From contig CBFIII010000036.1 of assembly GCA_965662645.1 (NCBI GenBank), positions 1-40,596 on the forward strand: a stretch of 40,596 nucleotides of DNA, in the 5' to 3' direction. Of this stretch, positions 9,699-17,900 are shown piece by piece. The DNA comes from UBA5342 sp965662645 (GTDB lineage: Bacteria > Bacteroidota > Bacteroidia > Bacteroidales > UBA5342). Under the pieces are notes generated by a model, which was not told the origin of the DNA, searched no databases, and was given only the letters and a program-made list of their open reading frames with translations. A program made the translations under genes and the position numbers. Every line of letters begins with the position of its first letter. Position 1 is the first letter of the stretch.

Positions 9699-10868
9699 AT
9701 GAAAAGTAAAATAACACACCTTGTTATAGGTTTGATCTGTGTTCTATCTTTAAGTGCACAAAATGTCGTTTATGTTTATGGAGATGTAGCTGCTGACGGC
9801 ACATTGCCATCAGGAAGCAAGGAACCATTTCATCAAATGCGTTTGAATGATGAAGGGGATTTAGGAATGAGCGGTTTCAAGCAAGCCCTAGAAGCTGTGG
9901 GGTGTACTGTAAGTGAAGTTTATGATCAGGAGATAACTATTAATGCTAAATTCCTAAAGTCAGTAGATGTTTTGATCTTAGCATCCAATCAGCGTGTTTT
10001 TACTGAAGCCGAAGCTAAAGCTTTAAAGTTATGGGTCAAAAATGGTGGAGGTGTTATGGCTTGGTCTGATAGTGGTTTTGGTGGTGATTTTCGGATGGTA
10101 GGTTTGGCTAATGATATAGGGCGTGTGTCTGATAATGCTTTGATGGCTCAATTTGGCATGTATTTCCTAACTGATAATGGTGCCGGTAATTTCTTGGTGA
10201 GTGAATATACACAAGATCATTTTATTAATAAGAATAATAAGCACAAGGGCGTTATTTTTAGAGGCGAAGGCGTTAGTTTTGTGCGTGTTTCACCTCCAGC
10301 ACTTATGTTAGCTAAGGCGCAAGAGGGTGGGCTTGGCGGTCGATTAGTGGTTAATGCCAAAGATGGTGAATTTCAAGAGCAGACAGATGCTGCATTAGCT
10401 ATAGCAGAAATCGGTAAAGGGCGTGTGCTTGGTGTTTTTGATCGTAATTTATTTTGGAATGCAGGTGCTGGTACACGTTTAAGTCATTCCGATAATAGAG
10501 TATTTGCACAACGTATTGTATTATGGGCAGCAGATAGCGAAGATGAGCAGCGTTTTGCGAATGATACTAATGCTATAGTGACAGCCATCAATACTCCTCC
10601 AACGCTTACTATTGACTATTCTTACTCAAGTGCCGACAGTAGTCTTTCTATTACCTCTGTGATAAGCGATGCTGATGCTGATGGTATTAGTCCAGAAATT
10701 CATTGGACTCAAGTTAAAGGTCCTGCAGAGGCTCAGTTCGAAAATAATAATCCCAATACGATTACACCACGACTCTTTTTACCCCAAGCAGGTAAATATC
10801 ATTTCAGAGCAAATATTGTAGATGGTGAATTTAAGATTCGTAAAGACTTAGAATACGTAAGGGAGTAA
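9699..10868 (+). CDS. Secreted glutamine-amidotransferase-like (ThuA/DUF4350-type) protein with PKD-like tail
   Basis: I chose the ATG at 9699 (389 residues), which opens a signal peptide MKSKITHLVIGLICVLSLSAQ; a GTG at 9654 would put 15 residues before it. Residues ~20-290 form a class I glutamine-amidotransferase-like alpha/beta domain: VDVLILASNQRVFTEAEAKAL and then WVKNGGGVMAWSDSGFGG, the nucleophile-elbow region. It carries Ser/Asp there rather than a clear catalytic Cys, so it may bind rather than hydrolyse. The last ~85 residues (PPTLTIDYSYSS... to KDLEYVRE) resemble a PKD/fibronectin-like fold. Relatives accompany carbohydrate metabolism in Bacteroidota. There is no T9SS tail, so it is probably periplasmic. 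It is monocistronic with its own terminator. Confidence 0.65.
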   Translation: MKSKITHLVIGLICVLSLSAQNVVYVYGDVAADGTLPSGSKEPFHQMRLNDEGDLGMSGFKQALEAVGCTVSEVYDQEITINAKFLKSVDVLILASNQRVFTEAEAKALKLWVKNGGGVMAWSDSGFGGDFRMVGLANDIGRVSDNALMAQFGMYFLTDNGAGNFLVSEYTQDHFINKNNKHKGVIFRGEGVSFVRVSPPALMLAKAQEGGLGGRLVVNAKDGEFQEQTDAALAIAEIGKGRVLGVFDRNLFWNAGAGTRLSHSDNRVFAQRIVLWAADSEDEQRFANDTNAIVTAINTPPTLTIDYSYSSADSSLSITSVISDADADGISPEIHWTQVKGPAEAQFENNNPNTITPRLFLPQAGKYHFRANIVDGEFKIRKDLEYVRE

Positions 10869-10971
10869 CAATTCTTTGGTGTTAGTATGTCGGTATTCGG
10901 AGATAGTATTTTGGATAAGGATGTACGAGATAGGATATGGGAGTTTTGATGTAGGATTCCCTAAAAATAAG

Positions 10972-10998
10972 GCCTCAAGATTTTCTTGAGGCTTTTTT
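10972..10998 (+). terminator. Intrinsic terminator
   Basis: GCCTCAAG-attttt-type loop-CTTGAGGC is followed by six T's, a textbook rho-independent terminator 104 bp after the amidotransferase-like gene. Confidence 0.85.
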
Positions 10999-11023
10999 GT
11001 GTTAATGTTATTTTGAATGTGAT

Positions 11024-11049
11024 CAACTCAACATGGGGAGCTAATTGTT
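11024..11049 (+). repeat. Solo copy of the recombinase-module right end
   Basis: CAACTCAACATGGGGAGC then TAATTGTT matches the right ends of the two decayed recombinase modules (11627-11652 and 30982-31007), and like them it stops at GTT. It is followed by a perfect 9-bp hairpin, GTGTTATTA at 11066-11074 with TAATAACAC at 11083-11091. It marks the left edge of the first accessory array. Confidence 0.6.
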
Positions 11050-11216
11050 TTAGCGAACGTTTTTCGTGTTATTAATTCGTAATAATAACACATCCCAGCT
11101 TCCCCTTACTTCGACTAGCGCTCAGCACACCGCTCAATAGGGGAACACGGACACGGATGTTTAGTGCGGACTTTTAGGTGTATTCCTTGCTTGACAAACT
11201 TGTCGTATAACAAGTG

Positions 11217-11315
11217 NNNNNNNNNNNNNNNNNNNNNNNNNNNNNNNNNNNNNNNNNNNNNNNNNNNNNNNNNNNNNNNNNNNNNNNNNNNNNNNNNNNN
11301 NNNNNNNNNNNNNNN
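11217..11315. other. Assembly gap (99 N)
   Basis: Ninety-nine unresolved bases. The gap lies where a repeat of the R type is expected, just upstream of the decayed recombinase module, which suggests that repeat sequence broke the assembly. Confidence 0.98.
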
Positions 11316-11652
11316 TTCCGCTGAGCGGGAGGATTTATCTTAAACACCTTCAAAATTAACATAATCTGATTAAAAAATTTTATTTATTGTAAGTAGGAGA
11401 GGTTGGTAGCTGTGTACAAAAATAAAGTCCTAAATGAGTAAAATACGCGATCCCCATAACGATTGGAGCTCACAAAAAAGCGATTGAAAACACTACAGTA
11501 AAAATCCTTGAAGGTTAGTAGATTATCAGGTAGCGGGAGTTTACTCACGAGGGTTTGTTTTTATGGTGTTCGTGATTATGTTATCATAATTGTTCAACAC
11601 TAGCTTCAATGTGTTGAGTATGCAAGCAACTCAACATTGAAAGCTAATTGTT
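11316..11652 (+). pseudogene. Decayed tyrosine-recombinase module, copy A
   Basis: The start (CCGCT-ga-GCGGG hairpin, then ACACCTTCAAAATTAA and ATAATCTGATTAAA) matches the leader of the recombinase gene at 40326-40427. Further on, TTTATTTATTG...GGAGAGGTTGGTAGC is a decayed form of the first recombinase codons. The rest runs in parallel with copy B at 30560-31007, ending in a hairpin (TCAACAC 11594-11600 with GTGTTGA 11611-11617) and GCTAATTGTT. No reading frame survives. The right end touches the GTTGTAGCC box (11650-11658), two bases from the stop of the next gene. Confidence 0.65.
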
Positions 11653-11660
11653 GTAGCCAG

Positions 11661-12512
11661 TTATTTATTCTTTAAGCAACGTACACCATAACCACCAGTA
11701 CTAAGGTAGATGTGATCTTTACTTATGACTTTTGTATCATAACTAATACTGCAACCGTGCACAGTAGATCCTACGTATTGATTATCTAGTTTGGTACTAC
11801 TCCACCAGTATGCATGACTTCCAACGTTATAGAAAGTTCCTGTATTTCCACCGCGAAAACCATTGGGCAGCCCCATAAATTCAGAGCTGTTATTTGAACT
11901 TTGATCGTTCCCCACATTTCCTACATTATCTGATTCTAACCATCCCGAGGTGCTGGCTAATGCTTTGGCAATGTTTTCATCTGCTGAGTTGTTATAACTA
12001 TATTCATTATTTATCAAATAGGTTTCTAATAAATCCCATTCATCAATAGAAGGTACGTGCCATCCCAATGGACAAAGTTTTTCAGTTTCGATGGCAAAAT
12101 ATTTATAGTATACTCCGTGTGATTTTGCATACATCGCAGAGTCGTTATTGAGATAGCAATAGGCAGTGTCAATTTTTGAATACCATTCTGTATCATCTGT
12201 AACTTGTGGGATAATTGTGCTGTCATTAAATCTTGTCACTCTAAGGTTCTCTGCCATCCAAATTTGAGTGCCAATTTTTACAGTTTTGTATTCATTACCA
12301 TCTATATCACTCAATGGTTCTCCGGAATAGGTTTGTAATCCTTTGGGTTTTTTAAATACTATACTGTCGATATTATTAACACTTATCGCCTGTGTGATTA
12401 TTCCATTTTCAATGATATACATTGTGTCTTTCTCTTGGGAAAGTAAGAGCTTGAAAGGGATTGTAGCAATTAACGCCATCAATACAAGTGTCGAAATATT
12501 CTTTAGTTTCAT
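11661..12512 (-). CDS. Secreted FISUMP-domain protein
   Basis: I chose the start at 12512 (283 residues) because it opens a signal peptide, MKLKNISTLVLMALIATIPF, cut near LLSQ. After ~45 residues the Fibrobacter succinogenes major paralogous domain follows: DIDGNEYKTVKIGTQIWMAENLR, CPLGWHVPSIDEWDLLE, GLPNGFRGG and closing GGYGVRCLK. Proteins of this family are secreted surface proteins of unknown function, often lectin-like in fold. The gene lies 38 bp downstream of a T9SS-tailed protein and shares an apparent unit with it. In gene orientation it ends two bases before an AAC/GTT repeat box, as do the other accessory genes here. Confidence 0.75.
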   Translation of the reverse strand: MKLKNISTLVLMALIATIPFKLLLSQEKDTMYIIENGIITQAISVNNIDSIVFKKPKGLQTYSGEPLSDIDGNEYKTVKIGTQIWMAENLRVTRFNDSTIIPQVTDDTEWYSKIDTAYCYLNNDSAMYAKSHGVYYKYFAIETEKLCPLGWHVPSIDEWDLLETYLINNEYSYNNSADENIAKALASTSGWLESDNVGNVGNDQSSNNSSEFMGLPNGFRGGNTGTFYNVGSHAYWWSSTKLDNQYVGSTVHGCSISYDTKVISKDHIYLSTGGYGVRCLKNK

Positions 12513-12550
12513 TTTTCTAGTGTTTTTTGTTAAAATTAACAATGTGTTTC

Positions 12551-13048
12551 TTATCTTTTTATAAATACTTCAGATGTTAGTTTTCCTTCATTGTCGATTT
12601 GACAAATATATAACCCTGAAGGAAGCTCAGATACATCATAACCTTTTAGATCATCAATGCTTTTATATTCTTTTATCAATTTCCCCTGATAATTAAATAA
12701 TCTTAAGCTTGATATATTATCAAGATCAGACTTGATGAATAGAACGTTTTCTACAGGATTTGGAAATATGTGTATAGAATTGTTTTTACTTGATAGTTGG
12801 TTCTGACTTATTGAATTCCAATTTTCATAACTGAATGATAAAAAATTAATCTGCTCAATTATAAAATCCTCTGGTGTAATACTACTGCTGAGTTTTAGAT
12901 TAAGGTTTCCTTTTTTGTCAAAAGTGATTCTTTGAATCTTACTCAAACGATTTTCAATCTTACTATTTTCTTGATGTAAACATAGTTTGTTTTGAGCATT
13001 TAACAATAGAGGTGTTAAAGCTAGGATTATAGTGAAAAGTATTTTCAT
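12551..13048 (-). CDS. Small secreted protein with T9SS type A sorting domain
   Basis: The product has 165 residues. A signal peptide (MKILFTIILALTPLLLNAQ) is followed by ~70 residues without a recognised domain. A complete T9SS sorting domain then runs from about residue 92 (IHIFPNPVENVLFIKSD... LRLFNYQGKLIKEY... LPSGLYICQI... EVFIKR). The mature part is therefore almost only sorting signal plus a short N-terminal module. It is the first gene of a two-gene unit with the FISUMP protein. A partner role or a displayed short peptide is possible; the function is unknown. Confidence 0.75.
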   Translation of the reverse strand: MKILFTIILALTPLLLNAQNKLCLHQENSKIENRLSKIQRITFDKKGNLNLKLSSSITPEDFIIEQINFLSFSYENWNSISQNQLSSKNNSIHIFPNPVENVLFIKSDLDNISSLRLFNYQGKLIKEYKSIDDLKGYDVSELPSGLYICQIDNEGKLTSEVFIKR

Positions 13049-13089
13049 AATTTTGTTTGTATTTAGCTAGTAACGTGTTTTTTTTAATT

Positions 13090-13224
13090 GGCTACAACGT
13101 TGACGTATATGGCAAGTAGGCGATTGCGGAAACCAAACTTATCAAACCGAGATGAATTTGAAGCGGGCTACAACCCTTGAATTTACTACTATCTCGCCTA
13201 TTTGCTATATACATTGTTATGGCC
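13090..13224. repeat. Fold-back repeat H1 (135 bp)
   Basis: Left end GGCTACAAC (13090-13098) and right end GTTATGGCC (13216-13224) are near-complementary, and the arms continue inward with a few bulges as far as AGTAGGCGA against TCGCCTATT. The centre (13151-13171, with TTTGAAGCG) recurs in H2 at 38708-38729. In gene orientation the repeat starts six bases after the stop of the gene at 13231. Size, boxes and bulged arms recall integron attC sites. Confidence 0.65.
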
Positions 13225-13230
13225 TGGTTT

Positions 13231-13749
13231 TCAATACATAAAGAAATAATAAGGTATTGTATTCACTTCATTTAGGCTCAACTCGTACAAATATTTAGTA
13301 GCATAAGCCAGTAACTCAGTCTCACATTTTTTGTCAGATATTTTTATTTCAAAATCCGCTGTATTGCCTTTCAATTTATAAATCGCATCAAGAACTATAT
13401 TTCCTTTTTCATCAGCCAAAACTAATTGATGTGATTTTTTTGTGGAAATATTAAATTTCAATCCATTAGAATACTCAATCACAGATTTGGATTCTGTCAG
13501 TTTTATTGAATCACCAGCTACAATCAGATTGTACTCTTTGTTTTTAATTCTAATCAACTGAAAATTACGACCTGCACTAAAGTCAATATCTTTTTTATCA
13601 AATGAAACTGAAAGAGAGTCATTTGTTGAAATCAAAGAAAACATTTTGTCTTTATTGCTTAAATCCAGTTTACCATTAAAGGTCGTCTGTGAGAAAACAA
13701 ATTGTCCTGCAAGTAAGCAAAGCAAGAAGATAGTTGCTGTTTTTTTCAT
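13231..13749 (-). CDS. Secreted hypothetical protein
   Basis: I do not recognise this family. I chose the start at 13749 (172-173 residues) because it opens a signal peptide MKKTATIFLLCLLAGQFVFSQ; an upstream in-frame ATG at 13830 would precede it with a basic, non-signal stretch. The mature part is beta-rich and polar (FNGKLDLSNKDKMFSL, DFEIKISDKKCETELLAYAT) with one cysteine and no lipobox. It is an accessory-array gene: in its own orientation it is followed after six bases by repeat H1. A periplasmic or surface location is likely. Confidence 0.6.
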   Translation of the reverse strand: MKKTATIFLLCLLAGQFVFSQTTFNGKLDLSNKDKMFSLISTNDSLSVSFDKKDIDFSAGRNFQLIRIKNKEYNLIVAGDSIKLTESKSVIEYSNGLKFNISTKKSHQLVLADEKGNIVLDAIYKLKGNTADFEIKISDKKCETELLAYATKYLYELSLNEVNTIPYYFFMY

Positions 13750-13917
13750 AATCAATGTATTTAGTTGTCTTACTCTTATGGCTTTTCGGTTCCGCCCCGT
13801 TTTTATTACAATGGTTTCTGGACTCCACATTTTTTTTGTCTATATCGTAAATAAAAATGTCAACATTTCTATGAGATTATTCTCAAATTTCTCTGCTATG
13901 CTGTCATTTTCTAACTT

Positions 13918-13952
13918 GGCCATAACATGTTTATACCCGCAATAATATTGCG
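13918..13952. repeat. Left repeat box with palindrome, edge of first array
   Basis: GGCCATAAC (13918-13926) is the complement of the GTTATGGCC box of H1, and it is followed by CGCAATA-a-TATTGCG (13938-13952). No matching right-hand box is seen before the export operon, so it marks the end of the first accessory array. The rest of 13750-14182 holds no gene that I can see; a small hairpin ACATT-agtg-AATGT lies near 14048. Confidence 0.45.
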
Positions 13953-14182
13953 TATATATCTCATTTAGCAGAAGGAGAATTTTATTACGTTTATTGAAGA
14001 AAAAGATAAGGAAGTCCTCATCATTGCTAAGATATATTGATTAATTCACATTAGTGAATGTTCTCATTGCCAAAAGTATAAATAAAACAGAAGAATGCAA
14101 GGTGTTTCATTCTATTATATTAAAAATGGGGGATACTGGCTAATCGACAAACGAAGTAATATACTTTATTTATCAGCGCTTA

Positions 14183-14896
14183 CTAAAGAAACTTCTCTCT
14201 ATTTTGAAGCTTAGTGAGACCGCTTAGCAAAAGAATAAGGCTTCCAATACTAAGAAAGATTCTATTTTTTATGGTAAGAGAAGCCCATACTACCTCATTC
14301 ATGTTATTGTCTGCACCATAGGGGTTAAAGAAAATATTCCAAAATGATTCGTAAAATGTATTGTTGCTTGCAAGTATAAGAAATACCACCGATATGATAA
14401 TGGTAATAACAGCACTACCGCTACCTGATCGAACAACGGTAGAGAGATAAAATGCAATCATTCCTATGAAAACCATGGGGAACATCACATGCAATGACAT
14501 GCTTATAACGTCGAGATTGTATAAGAGCGATGAAGCTAACCAAGCAAGAAGTAAGATAATAACGTAAGTTTGCAATACAATCATGAATAACCTCATTAGC
14601 CAAATACGGTATCTATAGTTGGGGATGCCAAATATTATTTCTAATGTCCTAGCATCTTTATCCCCTTGTATGCCAAAAGCAAAGGGGTAGAATATGAGTA
14701 ATGTACCTGTAAAAAGTAAAAGGTTATATATTTCTTTCTCATTCATGGATTGACCATTGAATAAGTTAATTGTTATGAAGCCCACATAGACAATAAATGC
14801 TGCCAATAGGAAGTACAAGAACTTATTAGCAAAAATTATCTTCATGTTATATTTAATCATCATATATGATAAAGATATAGTCTCTTTCAGATTCAT
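14183..14896 (-). CDS. ABC-2-type permease, last gene of the export operon
   Basis: I chose the start at 14896 (MNLKETISLSYMMIKYNM, 237 residues); an in-frame ATG at 14935 would overlap the previous gene. Six membrane segments and the ABC-2 pattern are visible: an amphipathic N-terminus, then FLYFLLAAFIVYVGFITINLF, and QGDKDARTLEIIFGIPNYRYRIWLMRLF, which resembles the coupling region. The natural partner is the ABC ATPase fused to the C-terminus of the RND protein directly upstream, whose stop lies 11 bp before this start. What it moves is unknown. Confidence 0.8.
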   Translation of the reverse strand: MNLKETISLSYMMIKYNMKIIFANKFLYFLLAAFIVYVGFITINLFNGQSMNEKEIYNLLLFTGTLLIFYPFAFGIQGDKDARTLEIIFGIPNYRYRIWLMRLFMIVLQTYVIILLLAWLASSLLYNLDVISMSLHVMFPMVFIGMIAFYLSTVVRSGSGSAVITIIISVVFLILASNNTFYESFWNIFFNPYGADNNMNEVVWASLTIKNRIFLSIGSLILLLSGLTKLQNREKFL

Positions 14897-14907
14897 GTTT
14901 TTAGCTT

Positions 14908-17900
14908 TTAGTTTACCGTTCTTTGTTGTAACCATAAGTAGGCATCTTCTAGGTTGGGATCAAGAGCTACTGCATCTTCGCATGGTTTGTCTTGAGCTAA
15001 CACTCTCATGCGTATTTTATCTCCGTCGCGTAAGTGATTTATGGCTTTAAATTGTTTTGATTTTTCTTCAAATTGGTTCGCATCTATCATTATCTGCCAA
15101 ACATGCCCCTGGGCTTTATGCGCCATATCACGAGGACTACCCACGTACTGTACTTCTCCTTGTTTAAGCACAGCCATTTGTTGGCAAGAACTTGAAATAT
15201 CTTCGATAATATGGGTAGAAAATATCACGATACGCTTTCTACTGAGCTCCACAAGAAGATTTCTAAATCGTATGCGCTCACGAGGATCGAGTCCTGCTGT
15301 TGGTTCGTCAACAACTAAAACACGGGGTAGGTGTAGTAGTACTTGTGCTATACCGATGCGCTGTTTCATACCACCTGAGAACGAGCCTATCTTTTTATCT
15401 TTATCGTCCCACATGTGTACTGACTTCAGCACACGTTCTATTCTGTCATCACGCACGCTCTTGTTACCAATCTTCTTGACTATAGATTGATAATCGAGGT
15501 AGTCCCACGCCGACATGTTTTCATACATCCCAAATTCTTGAGGCAAGTAGCCTATGATGCCTTGAAGTTCTTCACGCTTTTGTGACGTATCTATATCGTT
15601 AAAAAAGATTTTACCATAGCTTTGATCGTAAACGCCACAGATGCATCTCATTAGAGTAGATTTTCCTGCACCATTAGGTCCTAATAGACCGAACATTCCT
15701 TTTTCTATTGTTAGAGACACGCCTTTGAGTGCTTTAAACGGTTCGTCCTTCTTCCCAATAAGGGGGATGGATAGTACGAATCGATACATGACTTTACGTA
15801 AGTTTTTTAATCGACCCTCTAGGCGATTGACGTTAATTTTTTCACGATGAATCTTTTTCGATGTCACATCAATGAGCAACATAACATAGACTAAAATGGC
15901 CAATATAATGGTGCCTCCTAAAACCTCAGTCTGCAGATATAGCCATGCAAGAGCTAGACATGGAAACACCCAGTGCCATAGCCATTTTTTAATTTTAATC
16001 CATCGCTCTAGCTTCGATGCTCTATGGTGTAGTAGTTGATAAAGAACCTCAATTATTTGATGACCGATAGCATATACCACTCCACTAAAAGTAAATTGCC
16101 AAAACGATTGTTCGAGGTAAAAGAAGGTGAAATAGCCAAAAAAGAGTAGGAGTGGAACAAGCCACGTTAGTTGATCGAGATCTTTGTAGGAAAGGTAAGT
16201 TCTGCTTTCGTTAAATCGTTCTCTGATTTTAATACCTGACTTCCATTCACGTGCAAATCGGCTTTCTCGGCCATATATTTTTACTAGATTTCTAATAGTG
16301 ATCGTTATTTCCTCTTCTTTATCAATCACATTTTCTGAAGCTTGTCGCAGACTGTTTCTTAAAAACCATACCACACCAGGGACAAGCAAGAAGAGTGCTG
16401 CGCCATCAATAATTTGCCACATGGCATTGTTTACGTAGGTATAAATGATAATTGTTCCGCCTATCCATGACACATATTGTATCACTCTGAGCCCCATTGG
16501 TAGAGTCTTGAACCAATCCATTGCATTATTTAAGGCCGAGTATAATGTTGGGATAAAGACTAGCGTCAGTAGGGTACTTAGAGCAAGACCACCTATCACA
16601 GTAATCGCAAATGGAGCGCCAATAGCCCCTACATATTCGTTATTGCCCATTGCTAGAGGTATCATGGCCGTTATGGTGGTTAGGGCCGTAATTAAAATGG
16701 GTCTAAGACGGGCAATGCCAGCCATCATCAGCGTACGTGTTCTTTTATATCCTTGCTTACGCAGTGTATTAGAGTAGTCAATGAGTATAATACCGTTGTT
16801 AATGACCACTCCAATAAGGATGATAAAACCAATAAGTGTATTGGCATTAATAATAGAGTTTCCTGTAAGCAAAAGGGCAATTAAGGAGCCTATAGCAGCC
16901 ATAGGTATAGCGAACATGAGAACAAATGGCGTGGAAAAAGATTCAAAAACGGAAGCCAGTATCATGTAAATAAGCAAAATGGCAATAAGAGCTATGATGC
17001 TGTATTCCGCGAAATCGTCCTCTTCATGAATGACTTCTACTGCCACCCCATCAGGCATAGACATTGTTGCAATAAGGTCATCGACATTTGCTCTAGCACT
17101 AGTGAGTAAATCTACTGACTCTGTAATATCTGAGGAAAAACTATAGCTTATTTCGAGCTGTTTCTGAAGGTTTATTCTTGTGATTCTAGAAATGCCTGAG
17201 CTAGGATATATTTGAGCTATGCTTTGCATCTCATTCGTTGAACCCTCGTTATTCTCTATTTCAAGAGTTTGAAGATCATAAAGATTTTTAGGCACACTCT
17301 CTGTGAGCGTATCCATTCTAATTATTATTTCATATTCTTCGTTGTCTGTTTGGAAGTTAAAGCCAGAGGCCACCTCGCTGTCAAAAGTTCTTAGTTCTTG
17401 AGATATATTCTGAAGTTCTATATCGTTTTTGGTCATCAGTTCAGAGCTAAAGTTAAGGTGTATCTCTGGTTGATCGCTTGACATGTCAGATTTTACTTGG
17501 CTTATTTCATCTAGTTCTTCTAAGTAGTACTCGATATCTTCGCAAACTTGAGACATAAGGTAGTAATCGTCTCCCTTTATCTCTATCCTTTCTTCGGAAG
17601 TCCCCATGCCGAGCATACGCTCCATTTGTGCCGATTTCCCCGCTTGTCCTGTTCGACCATTTCCTCCACCCAGACGTTCGTTTGAGCTAGTAGATGCCGA
17701 GAAGTCAATTTCAGCAGAATTCTTGTATTTCGAAATGATAGAACTGATGCTGTTTTTGATCTCTAGCATAGAACGACCTGTCACCTTCTTATAGTCGTCT
17801 ATTAAGTTGATTGATATTATGGCTGTTTCTTCTTCTACCTTAGACGTGATGGTTTGTCTTTCTTCAAGTTGTAGTAGATCGTCTTCTATTTGTGCCACAA

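Noticed and set aside
11174..11362. 62-codon minus-strand frame
   Set aside because: It passes through the assembly gap and exists only because N's do not give stops.
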